Source: Phallusia mammillata (Eukaryota > Chordata > Ascidiacea > Phlebobranchia > Ascidiidae). From it: a DNA stretch of 64,000 nt. A program made the translations under genes and the position numbers. The DNA lies in contig QLIY01000275.1 of the NCBI GenBank assembly GCA_003260075.1, positions 1 through 64,000 of the forward strand, given 5' to 3'. The notes under the pieces are model-generated. The model saw only the letters and a list, made by a program, of their open reading frames with translations, was not told where the DNA came from and did no database searches. Of this stretch, positions 1 through 12,062 are shown in pieces (the first letter of the stretch is position 1; every line of letters begins with the position of its first letter).

Positions 1-1063
1 ACCGAAACGGTCCCCCAAATTTCTCCAGCGGTTTCCCAAAATTTAATTTAACTAATAAATAATTAGTTTAAGCAAATATGGCTATTTTTTGGTATTTAAA
101 TGAAACACTTGCGGTCTCTTAAAAATACTTAGCGGTCACCCAAACCAAACCTTAAAAAACCCTGGCTATGGGAGTTTAATACTAATCACTTCTTTAATTG
201 CATATTTATAATAATTTTGCCTTATGTCAACTTATTAATCTATATCTAATAGTGCAACCACTTTAACACCAATCAATAAATAGAACACTTTTTTTTCTAA
301 CTTCCTGTACTAAATGAGTGATTAATATGGGTTAAAATCTTTTAAAGTGAGTTGAACCAAATATAAAGGGCAAAAAGGTAAAATCATTTGCTAATGGTGC
401 AGCACTATTCAGCAAGGTCATTGGTATGTGCGGAGTTATTACTTTAGCGCAAGCAAAAGAGGAAAAGTTTGTGTACATAGCACTAGCTCACACACAATGT
501 CTCACACGAGTAAATGTTGTCGGCTTGTGGTTTTTGCCTGAACTTTACAAGCAGACAGCATGTAAAAGCCAGAAAAACACCAGACATGGTGAGACAAGAA
601 TAAAACACAACATGTAATCACAACAAAACTACAATTCCATTTTTTCTTGTTTCACCATATGCTTCTTGCAGTAACCAAATATTTTTAATACATAATTTGG
701 TTAAACAGGTATTTTTGTTCGCAAAGTTAAAGTAATTGGTTTCTGAAGTTGTTAGTGTTTTTCTCATTATTGTCATTAAGTGTTTCATACACGTATTCTA
801 AAACACAACAGAAAAAAAGGTGTCGTTGACATATTATGTTGTAAAAAATGGAAATATATATGTATAAATATATACATATATATAAAGGCTGAGGTTTTCT
901 GACATGTTTGTTAAAAAAACTATGGACTTGCAAAAATGTTTGTTCAACAACATAGATATACAACTGGTTGGCCACAAATATATATATATATATATATATA
1001 TACATCACCAACATAAGGCTATTCAAATTGTAGTAAATTGCCACTACAATTGATTTTACTTAC
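1..1063. other. IQGAP intron, no exon seen
   Basis: This stretch follows the last visible IQGAP exon on the minus strand. I see no further IQGAP exon in it, so the intron probably runs off the left edge. It holds AT-rich sequence and a TA microsatellite near 977-1003. The short open frames here (426-617 plus, 727-1044 minus) are low-complexity and unsupported. Confidence 0.6.
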
Positions 1064-4000
1064 ATGCAGCCTCATCTACTGATAGTTCGTTGGCCAGGAT
1101 TCCACCAATCTTGTGAAATTGAGGCATCTGTAAGCCATACTTGCCCAATTCCTTTTGCATGTTGTTCAGTTCCTCCTCTGAAATAAAACAAACAAATTTA
1201 GCATTGAATGGAGTGAACGTTCCACTTTAAGAAGGCCAAGAATATTGCAGTAGGTCACATTAAGGTTGGATTCGAAATTATGAATAGCCTTGTACTGCTG
1301 TCATAGATAGTTTTCACCTGTAGATTAGTGCTGCAAGCAGTTTTTTATTATTGTTGTAAATATACACAAGCTTTCTGAAAAAAAAAGGTTTTTGGCCAAG
1401 CTACTTTTAAAGTCCAGGTGTAGCATTTCCAAGTTAGAACCAAGTAAATTTTTAAAAAATACAATACATATAGTAAACCCTGTTTGAACACAAAAATATG
1501 TCTGGAATAGGCAAAGATCCAGATTAACTGAATCTGGTTTAACTGGGGTTTACTGTACATAATTTTTTTACAAAGATTGAAGTTAACGGGCTTAGTTTCA
1601 TTTCTGACCAACAGGAAAAAACTGGTTTGAACAAACAAAAAAACAAAACAAAAATTAAATGTTGCAAAATTAAAAGTGATGGCAAACAATCCAACACCTG
1701 TAAATTCAGCAATCCCATATAAATCTTTCATTTGTGGTGCAAGGCCAAGTTTGAACAAGTACAGGCTCAAAGCATGGATGCAGTAAATCGTCTTTGGCAT
1801 GTTTTTTCTGTCATAAATGTCTGTTGTTTCAGGGTAAAAAATCTGTAAATCACAGAGTGCTTGTTTAGTGTCATCAAAAAAATACCCAGAAAAAGAAAGC
1901 TTTACTGAGGAGAAAAGAACTAGCCTCTCAGGAAACATGGTTTTAGGCCAAGAAATATATATAGCCATGTCTTACAATTACTTAACGAGCAGGCAGCATT
2001 TTAACATTACACAATCTGTATCAGACAGTGAAAAGGGTGTGTTTGAATGTTCGCCACATAGGGAGGCACAGTCATCCCATGATATATTTCACAATGTTCT
2101 AAGTTTGCTGGTGCCATTTAAAGGGCAGTGCAAAACTAGAACACAATTGCCAAATAAGGAAGTGGAAACAACAACTATGCCATGAGCTACTGTTTCTGAC
2201 CTATGACATGAAAAACGAAACATAAAACAGAATGAAAAACTTTAGGGGTTAAGTGATTTTTTATCACCACACATTCAAACTTTTTATGATTCTTAAAAGC
2301 AGCCCGCCAGAGAATTTTATGCTAAAAAGTTCCAATTTTACTTCCAGGCTTTTTTCAAAAAAAGTACAAATATACAGTAGAACCTTAAAAGTTGTAATTT
2401 ATGCACCAAAAATGTATTTACAAAACAAGAATTAAACAAAAGATGCAGACTAAAACATACTTTAGGCAATCCAACTTTTTCCATTGCTTTGAACAAATGA
2501 TTGATATTGTCAGTGTGTTTGAAGTGCAGGCCTTTTTGGTTGTACTTTTTCATGTCTTTATCGTAGACTTTTCTCAGTGGGATTGTATCCGGGGCAAAAT
2601 AGTGGGCAAGTTTGCCAAGATATACACCGTTACGTAATCCTTCCTCCAGCTCAATGCTGGGGGGCAAATCTTCTTGCAAACAGTACTCCATCCATCTACA
2701 AAGTAAAAGCAAACTCTGGTAATGCTTGAAATGAGCAACCTCTTTGAGCAAATGTATTCCATTGAGTATCCTCAAAGAAATATTTGTGTTTACAATTTTG
2801 TGTTTGCAATAAGTTGTTTACCCAAGTTATAATAACCTAACTGAGACATGTGAAAGTGTTCGCACAAAAACAAATTTATAAAACATCTAGCCAAGGTGAT
2901 CTTAGACAAAGATTTGTAACCACTTACTCTTGTTCACCCCTTAATTATTGTTTTTGTGAAGCACATTTGCTGACACCCAGTAATTTACCATTAAAATTGA
3001 ATTTACCATTAAAGTTATATACTTACAACAACGGACACAAATCAAAGTGGTTTGAAACCACTGGTCTAATGCAATCGCTTCATGTAATGCTAGTTGATAA
3101 TTGCATACTAAGTGTGTTCTTAACCCCTGTAGGTGTGCGCAAGCAGTCAGTAATTATGTTATCACATCTTCTCAACAATCATTTTGCCACAAACATGTAT
3201 GCACATGTCATTTCAATTTAGTCATGTCATGTTTATAATGTACACCGCAATATGTAGTGGCAATTTTATTCTTTGAAGAATATTCTGCCCACAACCAGCA
3301 ACCAGGCAGTCATTCATTATAAGAGCGTGATTACGGGAAGTCGGCGTGACGTTGAAATCCAGTATATAACGAGGTAAATGGGCGGAAAGCATTGGCTCAG
3401 CGGGTTACATTAAAATCGGCCGTTTAGCTGTATAATCAGGCTTGAAGCGACCGAAAGTTCTGGAAAAGCGAAGTTCACGTCGCCGCCACACACAAGAAAG
3501 GCCCATGCTCTTACACAGCTTGTGTTATTTACAAAGGCGCTATAGGGAGTATCGAAAAATCGCAGACAAAATAATACAACAAGATATAATACGTACTGTT
3601 TAGCTTCTTCTAAATGGCATAGGTATTCGTACGCTGTAGCTTGATCACGCAAATTGTCCATTTCCTCGGCCGAAAGCCGGTCATCTTTGGTGATGCCTGA
3701 AAAAATAACGTCTTTATTAAGAAAAATTTACCGCAAGTCACATAAGCCAAGCAACAAATTCATTTTTTGCGTCAGCATTTTCCATTGCCAACAAACGAAC
3801 CAAAGCGATTGTATAACCAAATCGAGAGTTAATACACAAATAGCAACATAGTATAACCAGTGTCAATTTCATCAAAGAAAACTGTTTAAGGTGTCAATCA
3901 AGACGTTAAAATGCACCTACGGGAATAAGCTTGTTTTTCTTGGCAAAATCACAACCCAACAGACACGTTGTCGGAGCCAGAATTCACTCACCATAGTCTA

Positions 4001-4076
4001 TTGCTCGCAGAGACTGCCTGCGGTGTAGGGAATTCGTACTCCCTGCGCTGCCAGTGCTGTATTTTCGGGAATGCAT
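1064..4076 (-). CDS. IQGAP: IQGAP scaffold protein, 5' exons with proximal start (partial)
   Basis: IQGAP proteins are large cortical scaffolds that bind actin through an N-terminal calponin-homology domain and bind Cdc42/Rac through a C-terminal GRD; only the N-terminus is here. Coding exons, 5' to 3': 4076-3992, 3696-3597, 2695-2461, 1842-1698, 1177-1064, all with GT/AG borders and matching phases. The spliced product reads like human IQGAP1 from its residue ~20 on: RLSAEEMD, AYEYLCHLEEAK, EDLPPS-ELEEGLRNGVYL, GLHFKHTDNINH, then IFYPETTDIYDRKNMP, YCIHALSLYLFKLGLAPQ and KIGGILANELSVDEAA. The CH domain spans the third and fourth exons. The ATG at 4076 is preceded in frame by TAG one codon upstream, so this start adds about 28 novel residues (MHSRKY...RAIDY) before the conserved part. 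A second, distal first exon is listed separately. The gene continues past the left edge. Family call is very secure; start choice is moderate. Confidence 0.93.
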
Positions 4077-7000
4077 TTTCTATACAGCCAACTGCTGGAC
4101 AACTGATAACTCCAGTGTTACTGTCACAGGGCGAGGTAATACGACCACGAACACATCGGACATTAAAAAACAAGGACGAACAACAACAAACCGGGTTCCT
4201 ACTGACGAAACTAAAACCAAAAGCAACAAAGGGCAAAAAACTTAGGGGGCCTAACAGCGCAATTCTGTGTGGAAAAGCGCAATTCTGTGTGGAAACAAAC
4301 AAAACGATTGTTACCAAAGAGTTTGGTTTCAATTGACATAAAAATTGCACAGGCGTTTCTTGAAAGACTGACAAGCAAGCATTTTTAGTATTTTTAACGT
4401 ACGTATCTGTACACTGTGGTCTGCTTGAAACAAGAAGATTTAATTGGCTTTACGAAATAGTTGGTAAAAGAAGTTACATTTTCTGTACTTCACCACGTTT
4501 CACAAATTTATCATGCAAACTTCAATACAGTCGCTGTACAACAAAGTTAAACAACACTTTTTTATAGCACAACGTATAATGAATATACTGTGCACTTATC
4601 TATAGTCCAAACAACTTACGCACATACACTAAGCTTTGCAACATCATTTTTTTCCAGTTAAACACGGCTTACATTTTCACAAGGCAACAAAACTAAATAC
4701 TTGCATTCCAAAATGGTGACATTGTCAAATTCAAAGCGTGAGCTGAAACACGAAAAACGTTAACTCCATCGCAGTACACAAAATCCATGCACCGTGTAAG
4801 GAATGCCCAAAAGCGTGACAAGGTCTGAGAAAATGACAACGAACTCTCGTAAACGTCTGCTCTGTACAACCCTTCCATCATAAGACTGTGCAACAGAGAT
4901 GGATAATTATACACAAGCAGCGCCAAATGACATTGTTCCGATGAATGAGCGACAAGCCATGAATACGCGCATCCCGCGTATCATATTTCACGCGTTTTTA
5001 TCCACAAACAGACCTTTGCTCCCGAGCGACAAATTAAACACCCACATTTTGGCTTGATTGCCACAAACGAGAAATCTATAGCAATGCTGCTGAAAGGATT
5101 GTCCCTCAAATGACAGATACAATTTTATGGTTGAATTTATTGCAACGTTTTTAGGGTTCTTGTAAAATTTGTTGAATATACTGGCATATTATCAATCATT
5201 GGCGTTAATACAAAAGCTACATTGCAGCCTTTGGTATTACTACATTGCAATCAACAAAACATAGCTTTAGAAAATTCTGAACAAGCGTTTCGTCCACCAG
5301 GCTGCATATTTTACAAATTTGATATCGGACTGGTGAGATGCTTAACAAAATACTAGTTGTTTTTCATAAACTTGTAATTAACTTTATTCAACAACATTTA
5401 ATATTTAATAGCATTCTAAATCACATCAGTTTTTGCGAAGAGTCAAGAAAAGACTTCCCACAGAAACGGCCACGTGTATAGAAGCATAAACCAAAGGCGA
5501 AATAATCACCAAGCTGCAATGCAAACGGCAAATCTTGTAAAAAGGAACTACGAATTTATTTCATCTCAAATGTTATTGTGTAGTTTAATAGGTGTTCTAC
5601 CTTACTGCATATACTTGTTAGAGGCTGGTCTAGTTTTTTGGTTCTGCTATTTATGTGGTTTTTCATTTTGCGGAAATGCAGTGTTCGCTTCGACAGATGC
5701 ATAATAGATTATACACATCATTTAAATACATCCAATACATGAGCATTTGCCAAAACGTTTGAACAATAAAGCATGTCGCTTTCTACGTATATTTGGGCTG
5801 TTATTTTCATCATTAGACTTCTGAACAGAAATTTATAGTGTTCGAAAATCTAGTTATTGCAGAACCTATTCACTTATCATTCATTTCACACAACGAAACA
5901 CAGTTATAAAGCAGAAGCATCACACAAAGCCTTATTAGGAAACAATAAGCCCAATAGCGTTGTTGCAAAACAATGGACGTGACGGACGAAACATTACGTT
6001 GCGCCTACCCTAATGCGCATGCGCATAGCGGAGTGCAGAAAATAAGTATGACGCGTATGGTGCATGGCAGGAAACGGAAGCTTCAAGCTAAGTATGACGT
6101 AAGCTTATCGAGTTTGTAAAAAGCTACACGCTGTAATGTTTGCCTTGCAATCTGCGAATCGTGTAGTTTCAGTTTTATAGCAGTGAGGCGACTACTACTG
6201 ATACTGACTACAATATTAAATATATCACTCACTGACTCTCGGTTTCATATTTACCATGGTCGCGATTCGAATTTTAGTCATAAAACCTCATGCAAATGGC
6301 CGTGCAAATTTAATAAGCCGCGACTTAATGATAAAAAAACGCCCCTATCAAACTTTACTGAAGGCAACACACTATGTTAAATGAGCCACACCTCAATGGT
6401 AAAAACGCCCTTATAAAATTGTACTGGCCAACACACTTTGTAGTTCATTATTCTAATGCGTGGTTTCAACCTGCAATGAAATCTCTATGCGCAAATATGC
6501 TTGTGCCAAGCGATTGCCAGCCAGATCAACCAATCGAAATCAAAAAGCTTGCTAATTCATTTGAGCTTTGTAACGATGAACCACACACCACAAGTAAAGG
6601 TATTTTGACATGATAAATGCACACAAAGCATTGGGTGGGTGCTTCAATGACCGCTGACGAGCTGTAGAGGTGAAAAGGCCGTAACCAGACTGCACCCTTA
6701 AATCACATGTTATCCATAGTAATTATTAGTGAATCTTATACTAGACAAGCAGGACAACTTTCGTTCAATATGCCAAAACAAACACTAAAATGAACATTGC
6801 AAGACTAAAATGAACATTGCAAACTACCTTTACCCTAAGAGTTAGTAAATCTTATGCTAGACTAGACTAACTAGATAAATCTCGTTAATTACAACAAACC
6901 ATGCCAAAATGGTTTATTTAATATGGCATAAAGGCTGCACTATGGCACATTGAAAATTACTTTTCCTTGCCTTTGAACTTCATAATAAACGTAAATTACT

Positions 7001-7577
7001 TTTCCTTGCCTTTGAACTCCATAATAAACGTATAAGTCCACAGTCACTTGCATATCTCATGCAACAACTACCCGACAGGTCGAGGACAAGAAGCAAGGAT
7101 AAAAGGAACAAAGAAGAATTTTATGAGGGTCATAAAAACGACATTGGTTCGCCAGGGACGGACATTTCCGCCGCTTGACGACACAATCATTTCTTGTTCG
7201 CTATTCAGCTCTGATCCACACCTCGTTGTGAAACGATGTCGGCGACGTGTAAGTGCTTACTACGCAAACGTCGTTTGTTCTTAAAGGCACACAATTTTGG
7301 ATTCGCTATGCGAGGCACCCAGCAAGACAGGACTTCAGTTCAAAAATGCAACATCACCAATACTATATACGGCATACGCCATTAGTTATAATATACTTTG
7401 CGACCATTTAAAAGCATCGTACTTGTTTGAAATGGCACATAACTGGCGAGTTTAGACTGAGAAAAATTGTCCACTTTAATAATTGCTAGTCATAGTTTGA
7501 AAAAGCAGGTCCAACTGTCTTGATAAAAAAATACATCGTGTAATCAACGTACACCAAAACTTGGATAAAACAACAAG

Positions 7578-7655
7578 TGGTTTGGATGGGATTCGAACCT
7601 ATGAACAATGGCTTTCTTTTGACTCAGCGCACAGACACTCAGCTCACCTATAAAC
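7578..7655 (-). repeat. tRNA-derived SINE or tRNA pseudogene fragment
   Basis: On the minus strand there is a perfect RNA polymerase III B box, GGTTCGAATCC, at about 7599-7589, with an A-box-like TGAGCTGAGTG about 45 nt upstream at ~7646-7636. The spacing is that of a tRNA or tRNA-derived SINE. The sequence after the B box cannot pair with the 5' side to make an acceptor stem, so it is not a functional tRNA gene. It lies in IQGAP intron 1. Confidence 0.45.
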
Positions 7656-9487
7656 CTGTTTTATCTGCAACACACCTCAACCAAAGTTTACAATTATTTA
7701 ATAGTTGTGGACTTGCGACAGCTAACTTTGCAGTGCACTTTTCACAACACCGATCAACACGGTGTATATGAACTTTTGAATATCCTGTAAACACCTAGTT
7801 GCATGGGCATGCGGCCTTTGCGTCATACAACACGGATGTTCCAAGTTGTGACGCGCACATGCATGCCGTCCCTGATCTACAGGCGACCCATGGCAACCGG
7901 TACACGCAGTCTATAATGTTAAAAGAAACGAGCAAACGAGCACACCACTTCCTTAATGCCACGTTGTCTGGGTTAGCGGGAAAACGCAACGTACACTGCA
8001 CTTCCAAATTGGTGTAAGGTAAGAACTGGCAACGCAGTGCTCAGGAACGAGACCAAAGACAATTTTCACTCAAGTTGATTGCCTCGCCAAATGGTAACCA
8101 TTTCGAAAACGCATTTGTCCAGCATCTAGCTAAAGCTAAAGGGGTGTTCGTATGAAAAAGCATTTCTTATTATTTTGCACCTAGGCCTTGTCCCCTCGTT
8201 AAACTGTTGGCCTTAGCTCGCGTGGTACACATAACATATGCGGTGACACAAATGCTTTTAAATTTTAAGCCCACATTAATTTTGTATCAGCATTCCTTTC
8301 AATTACAGTCTTCGGTAAAGGCTAAATTTCAATCGATCGATGCACGTTACCGGTAAAAACGGAGAAAGCATGTTTTACACGATCTGGGTAAACAACAAGG
8401 ACATGCATTGGAAGGCTTATGTAAATACGATCAGGGCATCATTACCTTGACCAGGAGCATTTTGGCAATTACACTACGACGTCGAAATAATAATTTCCTG
8501 TGCTTTGTGATGCTGTTTGTGACAGGCTTACATCATACAACAAGCAGCATATGGCGAATGGTTTAGTTTAGTGCACTGAAATACCACCATTGCCAAACAC
8601 CTAAATTGTAGCAGAGGTTTCTTCAGCGTATATAGCTGATCATGCATGCTTGCTCGTAGTATATGATGGCCCTGCTGTGATATTATCTAACTGATATCTG
8701 CACGATATGCAGGCCAATGCACTATTTGTAGTAATACAGACCGATACAGGCTCCATTGTATGTAAATAACTCTTTGTCAAGAAGTACAAAAGTCCAAACG
8801 AACCTGAGTTTGGAAGCGCGTTTAGAAACGTACTTAGGTATGCATAATGTCAGAATAGAATACCTCATCAACCCCGAAAAGCCATTGTTTACTTTTTTCT
8901 ATGAGTTTTAGTCCCTTAATATGTTACTCAACCAAACAAAACTGATATCTAATGATATGAGAAAATCAAACGGCGAAAACATGAAAATACTGGCTTTAGA
9001 ATCTCATTATCAGATATAAAACGCATTTAATCTTTAAATTTGCATCAAATCATAAAAGACTACCACGATTTTAAACTAGCTTTAACAATACTGCCTGGCC
9101 TCCCCAAAAACACCATCAAAAATTGACTGAATAATCTTAAATCTGTGCAACCGGCTGACGCATACCCTATGTTATGTAGCAATCTGCAAATACAGGCTAC
9201 ATGCGACTTTGCATCACAGGTGGTCTTTAATAATACATGAATTGGTCCTAAAGACTTGATCGCCTGGTAGTCGAGTTACGATCGAACGATTCCTGCCTCA
9301 GCAGACACAAACTGCTCAAAACTAATTCAATACCACGTCGAATCAGTGCCAATATTGTGCTGCAAAGCGTTTCCAGCCGATCGTCGGGACGTAGCACATG
9401 CAGCATTGCCAAATTGCGTGACATTTCAAAGTTGTATTGCAACAGTAAACAGCACGCTGATGGTCGTAGAAAAAACTCGTGATAGCG

Positions 9488-9997
9488 TTAAATGTGACCA
9501 GAGCAGGCGCAAGAACAAGTCTGCATCTTTCCACCTATATCACAGACATTGGTTGTATCGAAGCCACTACAGTCCATGTTAATAGAGGTCACACATGCAT
9601 AGTAGGCATAATTGCCAAACGGGTCACGTGGTATCACGATCACACTTATCGGTGCCGTTTGCACGGGCAAAAGCGCGAACCGTGGTGAGGACAGTGATGA
9701 ATGGGCGATCGAAGGCCGTACGAAGCAGAGAGTATGATGCGAGCTGAGACTTGTGTGTGCACAGCGTGAGTTTCCGGAGGTGGCTTCGAAGAGGAAGGGG
9801 GAACGTGATGCGACGGGTGCCGATGCTCTCATTGTGCCTCTAGCGAGCAGGTCGCACCGCGCGCAGAGTCTCGCATTGTTTTGCTTTACGGACGTGCGGT
9901 GAGTGGACGCGCTAGGGAGTGGCTGACGCAGTGCTTTGAGGGATTTCCGTGTGCTCGTGAATCGAGCGACTTCGTTTGTTTGAAGTGAAGATAACAT
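9488..9997 (-). other. GC-rich open stretch of unknown nature
   Basis: A minus-strand frame of 169 codons is open across a block that is clearly GC-richer than its surroundings. Its translation is rich in Ser, Arg, Ala and Cys, with no domain I recognise. No consensus splice sites or start context stand out. It could be a CpG-rich regulatory block, a fossil repeat or foreign DNA; I do not call it a gene. Confidence 0.25.
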
Positions 9998-10689
9998 GGC
10001 GAAAATTGTTCACATATTTACCATGATATAATTCTGACTTCATATTTATTGTTATAACCTGAACAACTTATTACTGGTAGATAAACCAGAAAACTCGGTT
10101 TTTGATTGCGTTGTGAGTAAATTTTTACCCTTCACACAACTGGACAAGTTTTGATAATCATGCTTATGAAGTTATCCAGCTAAACGGGAAACATTATCAC
10201 GCCCCATTTGCTATCGTTATTCTACAAAACAGACGATACCGCTACAAGGCAACTAAAACACGTCCACAAAAAATGCACACAATTTGCGTTGTATGGTTTG
10301 CCTTGCAGCAATAGCGCGTCAAAGGAATGTCACAACACACCGGCGGCAAGGAGCCACATAGTTCGTAATGCATCATGTTTTGTTGATTTTACCAGTTGCC
10401 AAACACCAGATTTTTGTCGTTTTCCTATAAGAGTGTATATGTATTAGACAGAGACCTAGCCTTCAGTAAGTCCAAACCGAACACTACCATATAAGGAATG
10501 ATAAGGGTACAGCACTGTAGCAAAAAGTGGCTTGTTCGAATTGTCCTTCACTATTCAGATATGTACCCTTTGTACTACTTTATAAAAATTGCGCTGAAAA
10601 TCCCAGTCAGAAAAACGAGGCTTAAATTTAGCTACACTTGTAGCGGGTCAAACGAGCACAAACGCAACTAGCTAATAGCTGCACAAATA

Positions 10690-10926
10690 TTTTGCCCTGA
10701 AGCACATTCTTACATTCTGCCAAAAAAATCCTGGTTACCGAAATCTTTGCACGGACGAGGCATTCATGATAGGTCTGTGGATTTTGTTTGTTTTACTCTA
10801 AAAGGGGGGGGGGTTTTGCCCTTAAGCACATTCTTACATTCTGCAAAAAAATCCTGGTTGCCGAAATCTTTGCACGAACGAGGCATTCATGATAGGTCTG
10901 TGGATTTTGTTTGTTTTACTCAAAAA
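10690..10926. repeat. Direct duplicate pair joined by a G-run
   Basis: Copy 1 (10690-10803) and copy 2 (10814-10926) begin with the same TTTTGCCCT and differ by a few substitutions and small indels. Ten Gs separate them. Copy 2 starts exactly after the G-run and copy 1 ends exactly before it, as expected for two overlapping contig ends placed side by side. Confidence 0.85.
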
Positions 10927-10930
10927 GGCA

Positions 10931-11221
10931 CGTAAAGACGTTTAACTGGGCAATGATAAAACGGCCACATGCCACACACCCACGATATCGTGTAGGCGCG
11001 TTTTATATTCACTGGGCACCTGGGGACAGGAAAGAGCAAATCGCCATGCAAATGTGAAGTTTTGCATGTAAGGGGGGGGGGGTAAAGACGTTTAACTGGG
11101 CAATGATGAAACGGCCACATGCCACACACCCACGATCTCGTGTAGGTGCGTTTATATTCACTGGGCACCTGAGGACAGGAAAGAGCAAATCGCCATGCAA
11201 ATGTGAAGTTTTGCATGTAAG
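10931..11221. repeat. Second direct duplicate pair joined by a G-run
   Basis: Copy 1 (10931-11071) and copy 2 (11082-11221) both begin GTAAAGACGTTTAACTGGG and end GTTTTGCATGTAAG. They are about 97% alike and are separated by an 11-base G-run. The pair directly follows another of the same design and makes a false 104-codon open frame on the minus strand. Confidence 0.85.
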
Positions 11222-11916
11222 ATGCTAGCAGCACTATTGTTTACTGTCCAGCTTTACCTTGTTGCCTTTAACCAACCCAAGTTTGGCCTTTCACAAGAAC
11301 ATTGTTTTGAAAATGTCAGAAAGTGACAAAAGTTTGAGTCATGGACTCATGGTGTCAAGAGTATTTTTGTTTCAGAAAGTGTTAGGTTATGAAATGTGCC
11401 GTTACTCAAAAAAATATCAATTTAAATGTTGGCAAAAAATGAAATGTAATTTAACAACAAAACAACTGAGTCCAAACAGACACAAAACTTTTAACTAAAT
11501 TTGTTTGAATTGCCACATACACTTCAGAAACTGTTTACACAGTCACAGACAAAAAGTTTGTTGACACAACTGCGGAAATGCCTAGACTGCCCATTTTGTA
11601 AACACCTTTAAGATCATTGACACAAGTTTCTTTGCACACAGAATAATGTATGTTTGAACCCCAAGTGCAACTTTGTCAATGACACAGTTCTTTATCTGGT
11701 GCACCATAGTTGAATTGAGGTTAAGTAGCATGCTTCTGATGTATATAAACTTTATATTTCAAGAGACCTTAACACTACTCCCAACAAAACATACAAAACT
11801 GACAAAGAGATGGTGCATTTTTTACTGTTTGATTATGTTGGTTTGTGAATAACAAAAGTTTCATTTTTATACCGGCTTTTATCTTTAACTTTGTAACAAA
11901 AAAAGGTTGTACTTAC

Positions 11917-11962
11917 AGCCATAGCTTGCCCTTGTGTCATCAGAACTCACGGCAGTTGACAT
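11917..11962 (-). CDS. IQGAP: IQGAP alternative distal first coding exon
   Basis: On the minus strand an ATG at 11962 opens a 46-nt coding exon (M S T A V S S D D T R A S Y G plus one base) that ends at a consensus GTAAGT donor. It leaves one base over, exactly what the exon at 3696 needs; joined, it reads ...TRASYG-C-ITKDDRLSAEEMD. Human IQGAP1 starts MSAADEV...RPHYGSVLDNERLTAEEMD (from memory), so this exon resembles the vertebrate N-terminus better than the proximal start at 4076. The 5' UTR likely extends rightward to about 12060. The gene would then have two promoters about 8 kb apart. Confidence 0.7.
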
Positions 11963-12062
11963 GTTTCTTGCATCAAGGGCAAAGATTTCAATGCAGCAAA
12001 CTCCCTGAAGCTGTTTTCAAGTATATTATGTTCTTTACTTCCTCGTGACAAAGGCAGAGCAG

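Larger units (their letters stand above)
4077..11916. other. IQGAP intron 1 / upstream region without recognised genes
   Basis: No protein family is recognisable on either strand. Content I can support: short tandem duplications at 6787-6822 and 6951-7029, a tRNA-like SINE scrap near 7580, a GC-rich open stretch at 9488-9997, and two G-run-linked duplicate pairs at 10690-11221. The other short frames have no family resemblance and no splice-site support. Confidence 0.5.

Noticed and set aside
5474-5704. Hydrophobic 76-codon plus frame resembling a membrane protein
   Set aside because: AT-rich DNA often gives hydrophobic frames; no start context, splice sites or family match.
7578-7655. Functional tRNA gene
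   Set aside because: B box is intact but the acceptor stem cannot pair; a SINE or pseudogene is the better call.
10920-11234. 104-codon minus frame containing an internal repeat
   Set aside because: The repeat is the G-run-linked allelic duplication; no family resemblance or splice sites.
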